Assembly: GCA_003184365.1 (NCBI GenBank)
Contig: NKYR01000075.1
Coordinates: 62,398 to 126,397, forward strand
Direction: 5' to 3'
From: Evernia prunastri
Lineage: Eukaryota > Ascomycota > Lecanoromycetes > Lecanorales > Parmeliaceae
Length of the DNA stretch: 64,000 nt
Both the position numbers and the translations under genes were made by a program. Below, one piece after another: positions 1 through 12,133 of the stretch (its first letter is position 1; each line of letters begins with the position of its first letter). A model generated the notes under the pieces. The model had not been told where the DNA came from. It made no database searches and was given only the letters and a program-made list of their open reading frames with translations.

Positions 1-311
1 GTTGTTTGAAGAAGCATGTAGGCTTGATATGTTGTCTCTGGGTATTGATAAACGCACTCTTGCACGATCGAACATTATCAGTGTACTACCTTCCGAGTTC
101 GATCTGGGCAGAGCGAGGAACCTCGCTCAACTGAAACGCATTGTGTCAGTGGCCAGTCTACATGTAGTGGGTGTTCTTCAGCAGCCAAAACATTTGACAA
201 AACATTTGCTATATGCTACCTGCGCCAATTTTCCAAATTTGAAATCCCACTCGCGGATCCTCTCTACGCCTCGATCCTGTACGCAGAATCCATTCGAAGA
301 AGAAAATCCCC
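1..311. other. intergenic / 3' flank, no gene recognised
   Basis: An open frame runs from the window edge on the plus strand, but it has no recognisable domain and its last part lies antisense to the gene ending at 312. I see no RNA gene or repeat here. Confidence 0.4.
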
Positions 312-1439
312 TCACGCACTCAGCGCCTGACCCGCCAACCTCACCTCCCCCTCCCCAATCTTGACCCCCTGCCACAAGATCCGCAGCGTCATCTCCCCAA
401 ACCTCCGCAGCGGCACCATGATGTCCGACACGATCGTCCGCAGCGCTTTCGTCACGTAGCTGTAGTTGATGCCCAGCGGGTTCTCGACCCCGCGCACGCC
501 GATCGCGCAAATCCCGGACGCGCTCGCGGCGTCCAGGGACCGGAAGAAGGCGCCCGGGGCGGATTGCGCGGCTGTGGTCAGGGCGTCCAGCACGGCGAGG
601 ATGATCTCTTTGCTGTTTATCGAGGCGCCGGTGTATGTGTATGAGATCGAGAAGTCCGGATCGTCGCGGTCGATGATTTCGCCCGTGGGGTACGTCACAG
701 CGTTGCTCGCCGGCGGCGGGGCGTCATCATTATCCCCCGGCACCGAACCCGCTCCACTCGTCTCCGACGCGCCAGCAGGCCTCCTCGCCTCGATCTTCAG
801 CACGCCGATCTGCCGCCCGTGCAGCGACAGCGTGACGAGCGCGGCGCAGAACCGCGACCGCGCCGCGACGTCCGTGATCGTCTCGTACAGGCCCAGCACG
901 ATGTGGTTCGTCTGCAGCCGCAGCGGCGCCCCCGGCTCCTGGCTGCTCTCCACGTCGACCTCGGCGTCGAAACCGGCCCGCCACACCGTGAACCCGCCCG
1001 AGAACCCTTGGTACCAGCCCGACTGCGCGAACTTGTAGGTGAAGTCGATCGCGGACAGGTAGATCCCTAGGGGGCTTAGGGGCGCGCGGGGGTCGTAGTG
1101 GATGTCTACGCGGAAGCCGAGCGGGGGGGCGGGGGCGGACGGGGCTGATGCACTAGGGGATGATACGATTGGTTAGCTAGCTGGAGCTGGAGGCGGCTTG
1201 AGGGTTGGGGGGGTTCTCTCTTTCTTCCTGCGGGGCTTTACGTACTTTGCGGGAAGCAAGAGTCTTGAGAGCGTGTTGGCTGTGCCGTTGGGCAGCGGGG
1301 GGCTCAAGATAGCCGAGACGAGCCAGGAACAGGAGAGCAGGGGGATGAGGAGGTAGATGCTTAAGTTCTTGGCTGGCCGGAACGATCGCGATAGAGACGG
1401 CTCGGCCATGATAGTGGCGGAAAGGCGGTCCGGCTTCAA
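312..1439 (-). CDS. hypothetical secreted or membrane-anchored protein, two exons
   Basis: Function unknown. Exon 1 is 1439-1246 and exon 2 is 1152-312; the donor reads GTACGT and the acceptor follows a GCTAAC branch point. Together they encode 344 aa in frame. A hydrophobic stretch at about residues 26-43 (core YLLIPLLSCSWLVSAIL) looks like a signal peptide or signal anchor. It is followed by a Pro/Ala-rich linker and a GC-rich globular domain that ends in a conserved-looking block (motif GEMTLRILWQG). That ending resembles the tail of the broken secreted-protein gene at 15862-16629, so the two may be distant relatives (inference). A second in-frame ATG lies ten codons downstream (1409) and would place the hydrophobic segment nearer the N terminus. 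The high GC and codon use agree with real coding sequence. Confidence 0.7.
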
Positions 1440-2325
1440 TAGTCTGTTGTGGAATGGAGGACTGACGTCCGGGTTCAGCAGAAACGGTGAACTCTGAGGC
1501 GGGTGTCGCGACTATGATTTTCTGTAGGCGATATGCGAACAGGTGCGAGGGGTTTGAAACGTGATGTTTTGGTTAGCTCGTCTTGTTTGGGGATAGATCT
1601 GTTGGAATCAGATCTTTATGTTCCCCAATGGCCGTACCGCAGCCCCGCAGAACAATTCGTGTCGAAGTCAACAAAAGCCTCAAAAAGGCAGGTCCAAGAT
1701 TATTCACTGATCGGTGTGGCCGCTTTACTCTATTCAAGGGGTGTATGGTGTCAAGGGGGCCGGGTCTTCGCGGTCGTAGATCATCAGGTACTTACTCTAT
1801 ACCTATGTTGGCCGGCCTGTCCTCGTTTGAACGTCTTCTTTCAGATCCGAAAGACGGCCCTTGAGTTCGAATTATGCGCTTTCGTGAGATGACTTGAGAG
1901 CCCCAAACACCACTGAAAAGCTGTCTTCCAAGATCGATAGCTAGGGCTGCTGCTGGGAGGGAATGAAGGATTGTAACTTGCTGAAGTACGGATTCAGGCT
2001 TGAATGTTGTTAGCAGAGGGTCGTATCGACTGATATTATCATAGACCGGCCCCATTCGCCTCGCTTCATTTCGACTTCGATCATCGTTTGCATTAAAGCG
2101 AGGTTTGGACGATGTTGCATTACAGAGGTCATCAATTCCGCGGATGAGGTTTGAAAACACCCAGACAGATCGGATCGCTACAACGAAGCTATCGGATCAG
2201 GAAACCTACCAAAATGGACATCGTTCCTACACCGTTTGACCTGTAGAACTGGCCCCTATCAATTTGAACAGACTGCCTCTTACGAATCAAAGCCACTCTC
2301 AACTTACTGAGCTAAGACAACTGCT
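1440..2325. other. intergenic, no gene recognised
   Basis: Several short frames occur on both strands, but none has splice sites linking it to a domain or shows coding-like composition. This interval holds the 5' flank of the upstream gene and the 3' flank of the P450 gene. Confidence 0.5.
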
Positions 2326-4080
2326 TCATGACTTTGTCTTGGACCGCTCTTTTGCCCTGAGCTCTACGATCAACGGCTTCTTCTGAAACGACAGGAAGAC
2401 CAGCTGGTCATCCCAAGCGGGGTCCGTCTCGGCACTGAGCTTCATGTCAAAGTTCCAGATCATCCGTGCCAGGGTAAGGCGAGTTTCGAGGTTGCCGAGA
2501 CTTGAGTTACATCAGGAATGCGAGCACCAGAAGAGTCTTTGAGGAACTCACCTTTTTCCAATGCAACTGCGAGGACCCACTGAGAATGGTTGGAACACGT
2601 CTTTGTTATCGGCAGCATATCGGGGATCGCCAAGCCAGCGCTCGGGATGATATGTATCTGGATCGACGAAATTCTTGGGTGATCGGTACGCCGGTAACAT
2701 GTTGATAGTGACTACAGTCTACGTGATCGTTAGCACAGGACTCAAGCGGCACCTGGCCTGAGCAATCTTTGGTGAGTCCCTCCCCAGCGACTACCAATAA
2801 TACCACGTAGAAGGCTTCTCAACAGGGTCACTTACCCCTCCTGGGACCCATTGCCCGCATATGGTATCACCAGCTGGAGGAACCACCATAGGCTGACCAG
2901 TCACTGCAGCCGGGTAGATACGGTGGGTCTCAGCCAGGCATGCAAGCATGACAGGGAGGTCGCCCACGCTTTGTGGAGTTATCTGCTCTTCTGATGTAAA
3001 CGCTGACTCAATTTCTTCATTGAGTTTCTGCATGATCTCCGGGTTTTGCAGGAGATAGTAGGTGGTCCCGGTTAGGATTCCAGCTACGCTGTCACTACCG
3101 GCAATGATGAACATCGACATGTTGGCCATAATCTCAGGGCGCGTTAGGCCATTTTGCTTTTCGTCGTTATGCGCTATAATAGGTGTCATGAAATCTGGGC
3201 GATCGGTTTCAAGCTCCATACGACGATTCACGGTCCGGACTGTGGCTGCCATATGGTCTTCTCTCATCTGAAGGAGACGTTTGGGAATGAAGTAAGGTAT
3301 CAGTCGCCGTAGAATCGCGAATCGATTGCAAGCCCCCATGATGGCAAGGCCTTTGAGATTGCCGAAGATCAAATCGACCCAAGGATGGTAGTTTTGCGTC
3401 TTCAAGCAATTGAAAGGCTGACCAAAAGATAGATCCCCAATGACGTCGAAGCTCATCCAGTTGTACCACTTCGCAATATTGACCTTACCCAAGTATTGCC
3501 CATGGACTTGCTCATGGAGACTTCCAATCAAGGTATCCACGTGCCCCACGAAAAGGGGCACCTGATCTCTGTATGCTCGATCCGAAAATGCGTGATTGAG
3601 CACTTTGCGCAAGCGCGCATGGTCTTCTTTTCGTGCAGTCAACAATGTGTGCCCTCCATTTTGTGCTCTGCCGTATGTAATTTCGTCTCTTTCAAAGGGG
3701 ATGTGTCCGGGCCGATTGCTGTAGATATCTCTCCAGGCATCTGCACTGATGAATGACAGCTCAGTGGGTGAAACGCGGACGATCGTGGCGTCATATGTAG
3801 AATGGATCTCGGAGATCCACTGGGGAAGCTTTCCGCGGATTTGAGCACGAGCGTAGGGTATACTGCTCGCGGCCGCTAGCCTGGGACCTGGAAAGGAAGA
3901 CAGTGGGTGAAGGTAGACATTGTAGAGAGCGCGAAAGATGAGGAAGGTTATGAACTATGTCTCTAGAGTGAGCCCAAGCCGAGCTGAGGGGAATGATCGA
4001 CCAACAAGGAGCAGGGCGCAACAGCCAAGGACTGCCGCCCGCTGTAATCCCTTTGATAGTATGTCCAACACTGATGCCAT
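2326..4080 (-). CDS. cytochrome P450 monooxygenase, CYP65-like
   Basis: A haem-thiolate monooxygenase, anchored in the ER by an N-terminal helix. Four exons (4080-4006, 3954-2836, 2718-2552, 2500-2326) give 511 aa, the usual length. The membrane helix spans roughly residues 15-33 and is followed by the Pro-rich hinge (HPLSSFPGPR). The I-helix reads AGSDS at about 310-314, with Ser where Thr is common. ExxR is ETHR at about 367-370, PERW lies near 423, and the haem loop FSVGPRSCIG has its Cys ligand near 450. The segment around TVVTINMLPAYRSP and the whole C-terminal block resemble CYP65/CYP58-type fungal P450s such as trichothecene C-15 hydroxylases (family knowledge; the substrate cannot be inferred). 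No biosynthetic backbone gene is nearby. Intron 1 uses a weak donor (GTTGGT); the other sites are canonical. All core motifs are intact. Confidence 0.88.
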
Positions 4081-5012
4081 GATTTATCGTGGAGCTTGAT
4101 GTCAATATCGTAGAGTGAGCTCGTGCAACTGGCAAATGCTACTTCTAAAGAAGTTGAGAGTTCGACCCCGCTCTCTGTGATTTTGTAAAGATTTCGATCC
4201 CGACCTTAGTAATCTTGGAACTGCATGCAGTCGCCACTTATCTAAGTACCTAAAGCAAGCATCGTTAATGGGCCGCGAAAGAGCCCTGGTAAGCTAATCT
4301 TTTCGTCGTACCGGGCTAGTCAGATAGATGATCAGCAAACCGATAACCTACGCGTCATATCCCCGACAACGCTAGATATCTCATCCCCCATTTTCGTAGA
4401 ATATTCATGACCCCGCAAAGCCCGTGGGGCTCCCTCGTGTCTAGGTACCTAAGACTCCTAAGTAAGGTAGGTAGTCTTGACCTATCAGGCTAAGTATCCG
4501 GAGCAGAATAGAGAAATCATTGACACTAAGGTCTGCGACTAAAGTCCTGACCCGTCAAGAATCCGAGTAGCTGATAAATGACAATACGCTTCAAGTCTTT
4601 CGAACATCGCACCGAACCCTAGTCCGGGGCTTCGACCAGCCATGAAGCTCAAAAGATTTTACCCCTCAAAATGTTACTTTTAGGCTTCCCCGCGACAGGA
4701 CCGCTTCAGAGAATAGCGTTGGGCGGTCACAAGTGCTGCGTGGAAATTTTTGGCTCCGTACCTAAAACTTTAGGCCGGGAACTCATCGGAAGTGGCCCCA
4801 ATCGTGCCACCAGTGCCTTGTTAAGACATCTCGTAGGTAAAGACGAGCAATCTCCTTTGTCACGTCGGCGACTGTAAGAAGATGATCTTAATGGTCACGG
4901 AATAGATGGGCACTCAGTCGGCGAGTGGGACCACCATCTACTCGTCTGGTCGAGCCTCTAGCTTTGCTCGCCTATCGCTCCGTCTATTGAATTTACTCCT
5001 TGTAAAATTGTT
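4081..5012. other. intergenic with palindromic TAGGTACCTA-type motifs
   Basis: No gene is recognised. The stretch contains several copies of a GTACCTA(A/G) motif, near 4242-4250, 4441-4452 and 4759, and a pyrimidine/purine-biased segment. The same motif recurs near 6262. It is probably divergent repeat residue. Confidence 0.4.
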
Positions 5013-5920
5013 CTATCGATTTCCCGAATCTCTAAGATGCAACAATATACCCTTGGCATAGTCGAGCGAGCGCTCATCTCCGCAACCCTTTTCAAAATCA
5101 ACCTCGTCTAGCATACGTCCATCGACGATGTAGCGATTAACGACGCCCACTTTTAACGCTACGTACAAAGCCTCTCTACACTCCTCGTTCATCAATGCCG
5201 GTGATACATGGGCCCAAAATGTGTCCCAGAATGTGGCTTCCAACACCTGACATACGTCTTTGCCACCATGATCCTCGCCCGCAGGCATATCGTAGGGAGA
5301 CCAATGTCCGTCCTCCATGCTGCCGAAGAACCATTCGTAGAGTGTGACGATGTTGATTCCCAAAGCCTCAATCTGCGCGTCATCAAAGTCAATCACACCC
5401 GTGACACTGCCGGTAACACGGTCGACGAAGTGGCGATGAATTTTGCGAGGTCGGTGACGGTCCTCAGCTCTCGTTCGAGCGGGAACGAAGCTCGAGAAGG
5501 CTGCTGCCAGTAGTGGGCTACGCCTGGAACAATGTCCATGGTGTACACTGGCAGACTGAAGCCCCGGTGATGGATCACCGAGCTGACCAGATCGCCATAG
5601 ATTTCCTTGGCCTCATCTATGAACTTGATTGAGAGCTCCTTCAGACGGAATTGAATGATTTGGTTGTGTTCTGAGCAAGCTAAAGTGTAGCTGTGATATC
5701 CTTGGTTGTTGACGAGAACAAGTTTCTTCCCCTGCATGAGTTTATCTGCGAAGTCGCGACACTCCACCGCTGAACAGGTAGTATTGGCTACTTTGGGGAC
5801 CCTCTGTGCGAAGAAGCTGTTGATCACTATTTGTTCGCTGTCATTCCAGCCCTCTGGCAAAATTAGATCTGGATCTGTTTGCACTTCAAGGGCCATTTTA
5901 AAGGATGGAGGTGAGAACAT
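5013..5920 (-). pseudogene. broken APH/choline-kinase-fold phosphotransferase
   Basis: The first part (5920-5393) encodes 175 aa from ATG. The second part continues at about 5400 in another frame down to 5013. The downstream part begins with the metal-binding segment of protein-kinase-like phosphotransferases (VTGVIDFDDA, the DFG-equivalent Asp) and continues into the usual C-lobe. The upstream part ends in the linker that normally precedes the catalytic loop (TDLAKF). The catalytic HGD...N loop, which in this family lies between these two segments, is absent from the DNA. The two halves are also out of frame, and no intron could restore the loop. This fits an internal deletion of roughly 60-120 bp. 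The flanking frames are still open for 175 and about 125 codons, so the event looks recent (inference). The alternative is a misassembly. Confidence 0.7.
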
Positions 5921-7046
5921 ATGGCCGTAAAAAATTAAGAACAGCTCTCTGTGATAAGCTGTGGTGTGTGGAGGTAGTGATCGTGATCTTTGGCGGTGGA
6001 GAGAACGACGGAAGAAGATGATTGGTGTGGTCAGGAATAACGAATACCTGCAGGAGGCTGCGGGGAATTTCTCGGTCGGAGGTATTCGCCTTTCACTAAA
6101 GCCGATTGAGCGGAAGCGAAGATACTAAAATTGGTGGGAGAGGAGGCCGTCTTTCCCTGCCACCTGCTTCTTATGGTTGGGTAATAGGTACCAATGGAAA
6201 CCCGATGATTTCGGCTTCTCCGCTGCAGAATTGATTTAACACTTCCAATTTGTGCACTTCTTAGGTACCTAGGGTTGGCTGACGCTGTGGACCGCGAAAT
6301 GAAGAACTGACTGTACACCAAGATCTGGCCACTAGACCTGATTGATATACGAGTCTTGGAAACCGGGGCTGATCCTCATTAACAATTACTCCACCACTCA
6401 TTTCAAGTACCGCCGATTATATCCATGCACTTTTCCACCCGTAGTAGACGCCACGGAGTACCTCGTCGATCTGTCAGTTTCCGCAGTCGGCTCATTTCCG
6501 ATGAAAGGTCCGTACGGCTTCTTGAGAGCACTTTTGTGACTCGAAGAACGGATCCGGCGACGAGCCAGGTGTGGTGGAAACTTTTGCGACTTCTCAATTG
6601 CCCGCGTTCACTGCGGTTTCGCGCCACTTGAATGACTCCGTCTATGGCAGCGTTTGGTATCCGCTTAGGAATGAGTTGGAAGCTTGATCCGTCTTCTAGT
6701 ATCGGCCGCTACAGCCGAGATAAAGAATCCTCGCGGCGGCAAGGTCACGCCATTTACATCGAAGGCGGCAAGTAGTTCTTTGGGAAAGGATCTACATCAA
6801 ATACAGGTACTGTCGGTTCAAGACCTCGCTTCTGGGCGGGCAACGAATTCTGCGTTAATACTCTTCTGACTATTGCTTATGGAACATCAGCTCCAGCTTT
6901 GTATGAACGAGCGCGTTAAGACAAGGGAGACAAGTAGGCTCACCTTTCCCTAAAATCATTTCACTTGTGTAAAGTCCCACCCCTCTTACACTTTCCCATC
7001 ACTTCTTTGCTTACCACCAAGATTGAGTTCCCGACACGAGACGAGA
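5921..7046. other. intergenic, no gene recognised
   Basis: Only short overlapping frames are present. A TTAGGTACCTAGGG palindromic motif lies near 6262. The 100 nt before the next gene are C/T-rich (CCCACCCCTCTTACACTTTC-like, about 6975-7005), as is common in fungal core promoters. Confidence 0.4.
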
Positions 7047-7776
7047 ATGACAATGCTCTCCTCTAAGTTCATCTCCCCTTACTTATATAATGCCTTGTCT
7101 GATATCGATGATACTGTCGTCATTCCGGACGTCACCCTCCAAGCTATCGGCCAATTGTTCGCAGCCTTCAACGTTGAGCACATTGTGGGCGTAGCGCTCC
7201 TCCACAAACACTTCAAGCTGGCCCAAGGTACTATCATGGTGCACAAGGGGAATATTTGCAAACTCGAACCTATTCGAGACTCTCCCTCCGCAACCGGCAC
7301 ATCATTCTTTTGGGATGGCACCAACTTCCAAGCCTTCGAGTACGGACAAGAAGAGCCCTTGACCCTCCCCAACGACTTCCTCGGCGCTCTCGCGAACCAT
7401 CTTGAGTCACACCAGCTCTCCAGCAAGGTTGCGCTGTCTAAGCTTGACACGAAACGGACAATATTGACTGTACACTCCGTCGCCGAGGCCATGCCCAGTA
7501 CACAGCGCAATCTCGACCGCGAGATAACTGTACGTTATTTTATGACCCGCATTGAGGCCAAGACTAACGATGCATAAGTCTCAACCGAACGAGAAGGTGT
7601 TGATGGAGCGTCTAGACCCTGCGACCAACTCCCACATCGTCGAGGAAGTTCCTGAGATCCTACCGGGAGAGGCTACCCAGTGGCTGTTCGAGGGAGGTGT
7701 ACCAGTGATTACCCATGGATGTGCACGTACGAACGTGGGTCGAGGTGAATATATACACAACGCCAAGGTAGGGTAA
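7047..7776 (+). CDS. hypothetical protein, two exons, 226 aa
   Basis: I do not recognise this family. Exon 1 is 7047-7529 and exon 2 is 7579-7776. They are separated by a 49-nt intron with a GTACGT donor, a GACTAAC branch point and a TAAG acceptor, and the joined frame is open. The protein is acidic to neutral with no signal peptide or membrane segment. The N-terminal block contains SDIDDTVVIPDVTLQAIG, and the C-terminal exon contains a short block around FEGGVPVITHGCARTN. The third base of codons is C-biased, unlike the flanks, which supports real coding. The start is the first in-frame ATG (a second follows two codons later). An alternative 3' splice using a donor at about 7770 and an acceptor at 7828 would change only the last residues. 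Confidence 0.6.
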
Positions 7777-8693
7777 TGCATTCATGACTCTTAATAAATC
7801 AATGTACAAGGCCTGACTTCTCATTTAGTGAACCACACCGAGGCTTCCCACCTCGACTTTAATCGCCATAGCAGGGCTGGGGGTTAGTCGCTCACACCAA
7901 TATCGCTATATTTCGCGTATCGGCATAGCCCGTGTGTGTTGCATTGTTTCAGGGTGGGATGCATTGCATTGTTTCAGGCCATGGCGAGAGGCCGTGGCAA
8001 CAGTGGGGAATTCGTGGCCTTCCTTGATATGAAATGATACATGAAGACCATGTCATCCCCAGGTAATCGTCTTTTCAGTCAATGCCTCTCGTTCAGAGCA
8101 TGTCCCACCTTCCCACGCCTGTATTTAGTCATTTAACTAGCCATCATCACTCCAAGTCATGTTATTTGCTCATTGTTCAAGTCACATGTTTTCGTGATGA
8201 TGTGGCGAAGACTAAAGGAGGCATGCCTAGTACTCTTCTTAGTTAGAACTAGATGGGGATCTGAGGATCGGTTATTGAGGGCAGCATATGGGAAGGGTTA
8301 CATATGGGTTATTAATGAATTATGCTTGCGAGCGGTGGTGGTAGCGGCTTGCTTTCAAGCAATCACTTTAGTCTGTGACATCCGTGACATCCATCACATC
8401 CGACTTAGTGTTTAAAAGGGTCCAGCAAGCGGTGATCTAGGCAAATTAAACATAAGCCGAGTGCTCCTACATCCTTTTCAAGCGGTTTGCCCGCTCAAAA
8501 TGAGTAGTGGTCTAATGCAGCTTCCACTTTACTTTCGCATTGCTGATGCAAAATTCTTAATATCATATCGTACACTAGGGAATGGTCTCATCATTCTCTG
8601 CCACTGAGCAACGGAAATCTACATCATCCAAACGCTAAGCAGGGCTAGGATCGGCGCCGGGGTGTAATTGCGCGTCAGTCGCGCCATTTCCCT
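7777..8693. other. intergenic with two short direct repeats
   Basis: No gene is seen. A 13-bp direct repeat (GCATTGTTTCAGG) occurs at about 7939 and 7965, and an imperfect triplicate of TGACATCC occurs around 8376-8402. The remainder is AT-rich flank. Confidence 0.4.
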
Positions 8694-11600
8694 TCATTTC
8701 GGACAAGAGCAGAGCCAAGTAGGTCCACTATCACATTGGACACATGAATACGCCTTACATTTCCCTGTAACGCAACCCTTCGAGCAGCTGACATCGTCAG
8801 AATAGGTGAACCTATCGTGGCAGAGTTTGATTTTCGGCGGGTCTACTGTCGAAGGATCCGAAGGCGGTACTTCTACAGATGTAACAAGAGGTGTAGGGGT
8901 CCTGCTTGGGGTCGATGACGCTATTGTTGACTTCTCGGGACTCGTCATAGTTTGAGAAATTTCTGTCGCAATAGACGAAACGGCGTCACAAGCTTCATCA
9001 TCCCCCGATTGCCGTTTATCTTTCAGAAAACGCCTTCGAGGTTTAGGTGAGCAGGCTTTTGTGGGGATGATTGATGTCGTGGCGGGAGACTCGGACGCTG
9101 TCATGCTAGCAGGCGAGCGGAAGCCGGTTTCCAGGTTCCAAATAGCCGGGTATCCTGCAACCCTCTCCCAAGATGCTTCATCCACGAGCAGGTCTTTAAC
9201 GTTTTGCGCCGTCTGCCCCTGAACTCGCAAATGCGGGAAAAGCGCCAGAAGATAGGCAACTAGGCCGGCGACTTGAGGTGCTGCTAAGGATGTTCCGGAG
9301 CCTATCTGAAAACCATCGTCTGGCCCCAGGGCACACCTACTAAGGTTAGGACAAAATTTCCAAAAGAGAGACTGGAGATGTATATTGAGAAAGCGCGTGT
9401 GGCTCCCAAATACATTCCGTGCGGATCAAGAGGAGGTAAATTAAAGGTTCAAGGACTTTAAAATGTATACTTACGTAACACCCACTCCCACAGCCCATAT
9501 ATTGGCAAGAGGGCCACCTTGCGAGTTAGGACTTACATGGCCAGTGATATCGACTGATCCCACTACTATTACCCCCGAGACGTAATGTGCGGTCAATGCC
9601 GGCCATGTGTTCACAGTTGGGGATACAGACGCAGGTCCATGGAGTTCATTTGGCAAAATCTATCGTTCACAGCTCGCGTCAGCTACACATTATGTACCCC
9701 TATATCGATTAAAGAACCTCGGTGTCGCCTTGGGGGATGGAGACTGACCGCATTATTTCCAGAAGATATGACAACAACCGCATCATAGCTGATGAGACCT
9801 TGAACAAGTTGAATAAAGCTGTTCTGCAAATGGGCAGCTCCAGGCCTCCGCGGATCAATCCAAAACCCTTGTGATAGATTGACGACAGACTTCTGTACAA
9901 GCTCCTTGGTATATATATCCTGCAGGATAAGACTTAAAAGATAAAGGTACTGGCTTTCCCGCCATTCGAGGATGATAGCATCTGAGCTGGAAGACTGCTG
10001 TCGACTAGCTATCATCTTCGCAATTACAACATCGACATTCTTTGCTACGCCGTAGAATGAACCCCCGATCTTTGATAGCACACATGATCCGTGGCCGACT
10101 TCGTCAGTCTCTGTCATTGGGTTTGCGGCATTTGCATTCCAATAGTCAGTATCTGGCCAAAGCCACCTTTTGTTGCCTGTCATGTTCCCGTAATCCCAGT
10201 TCGTGGTATCCGCGCCGGTATCTAGAACAAAAACCGTGATGTCCTCGCCACCAGTATCATCGTAAGCATAGTTTGATAACTCGGAGACGGGTATACCAGA
10301 AGGCTGGGACACAAATTTGAGCTCCTGCACTGGATTTTCTTGAGCAGTCAAAGATCGTCTCTGCAGTACGCGGTGCTGTTTGAGACTGGCGTCACTGATG
10401 CCTTGATCTTGTCTTCTTAGCCTCGGCTTCGTGGTAGTGAAGTCAGTACTGGATGCTTGCGGCGAGTTCTGGTCATCATCGCTAGTCATTATCAGATCGT
10501 CAATGATGTCCAACACCTATACGTTGTCTGATGTCAGCATGCGACAGATATCTGAGTATGTAGAGACCATTTTCTACTCGCCAGTGGGCTATTCGGACGA
10601 AACACTCACCATGGAGCTACTGTTCAACGCAGCGACGGCAGTATCATTGAGATTCGCAGCAAAGACGGGAACGCTACTGTTAAGGCCGATAGGTATCTCG
10701 ACAACTTTATTTGAGTTCACGCGGGCGTACAAAAGGCTTCTGAATTGCTTCAAATCGTTTGCAGCAAGGTTTTCCGCCAGAAAAATAATACGATTCGTGG
10801 GTGTCGGTTTAGCGCTAGACATAGAACTGGTACTGCTCAAGGAACGAACAGTAAAGGTGGAGTGTAGTCTAGAGGTAACGTTAGAAATAGTAGTAGAAGC
10901 AGCTGTCGACATGGAAGTGAGACTAGTGGTCGGAGGGGTCGTCGTCGTCGAGGGTTGAGACTTGTACGCAGTGCTGACTTTGGAATCCCTGGAGATGCTT
11001 TGATCGTCATCGTCATCGTCTTTAGGATCAGTGGGATCTTTAGAATCCGTACCAGGGCCCTCGGCTACGACGGGAATGCCGGTGATACCAATGGAGAAAT
11101 ACAAACCATCAAGTTGGAACTCAGTCCCGCAGCTGTAAGGGGACCTGAAGATATCACCAAGCAGATCGCGCCGCCGCAGGGTCTCTAATGAGCAGCCTGG
11201 TCTTACAGGGTCATCCGGTTTGCCTCCCAATCCAGACAAGACAATACCTTCGTGGTTGCCGCCGCATTCCTTCTGACAAGGGTAATAGACGGGAAAGATG
11301 ACTCCACGACTTGTCGTAACCGTATTGGAATTCCAAAGAGAGTTGGAGACAAGTGAGGTCTGGAATCCGATCGGTGGTGAAGTGATGGTAGTTGTTATCG
11401 GGACGGAGATATTAGTGGGCGCTCCAGAAGTCTTCGCTGCTGTGTCTCTCAAGGATCCACGAGATGTAAAAGATGTGAAGGACACAGTGCCAGATGACAG
11501 GGATGTAGCCCTCGACGCCGCTATCGATGCAGTGTTTCCCAGAAGAACTGGAGTCTGTGTGGCCCTACTCGATGCATTTTTGGGATTTCGGACAGAACTA

Positions 11601-12133
11601 GAGTTGGCAAATTGTTGGGCCCCCCATGCGTAGTCTGTGCTCCTGGAGGTCGTACTGAAGGTGATGTTCGGAGTAGACGCAGAGTAACTGCTACCGATGC
11701 TGAAATCCGGGAATACGGTAGTGACAGAAGCCTTGTTAGTTGAAGGTCCACTGCGGACCGAAGCAGACCGAGGAGTCGAGAGGGTAGAAAGAGACGGTGT
11801 TGCTTCGAGTGACAAATTTAGTAGTGCGATATAGCTAACGATTATCGAAGCGACCTCAGCACCATTATTGTCTGTATCAAATAGAAGTAAGCACCGAGAT
11901 CAAGGCGATCATGAGAATCTCGTCATACCACTTGTTGGACTATGAGATGCGGTGGCGTTCAGTCTTGCAGTGCCATTGCTGCTAGCATTATATCTCACGC
12001 TCGTTACGTTAGATGGCCGGCTCGTTGATACATGTGCTCGGAGACCGTCGGAAACAAGCTCAGGACGAGCGGGCACGCAGTACAAGATCAAGGTAACCAG
12101 ACAACCCAGGGGAAAAGGACAATTCACGAACAT
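8694..12133 (-). CDS. large secreted subtilisin-like serine protease (S8) with Ser/Thr-rich N-terminal half
   Basis: Five exons (12133-11929, 11871-10610, 10516-9749, 9659-9475, 9336-8694) join in frame to 1020 aa. The order is: signal peptide (core LGCLVTLILYCVPA, residues about 8-21); a long Ser/Thr-rich, probably O-glycosylated region to about residue 250; a Cys-containing segment with CQKECGG; a second acidic and Ser/Thr linker with an Asp run; an I9-like prodomain region just before exon 3; then the S8 domain. The catalytic triad is visible as Asp588 (VFVLDTGAD), His631 (GHGSCVL) and Ser823 (GSGTS), with the oxyanion Asn near 744 (SSGNN). Two dibasic sites (LRRQ, QRRS) near 521-545 could be maturation points. 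The C terminus is a Ser/Thr linker and a Cys-rich tail of about 50 residues with eight Cys. Typical fungal subtilases are about 400-500 aa, so the front half is an unusual addition. Confidence 0.87.
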
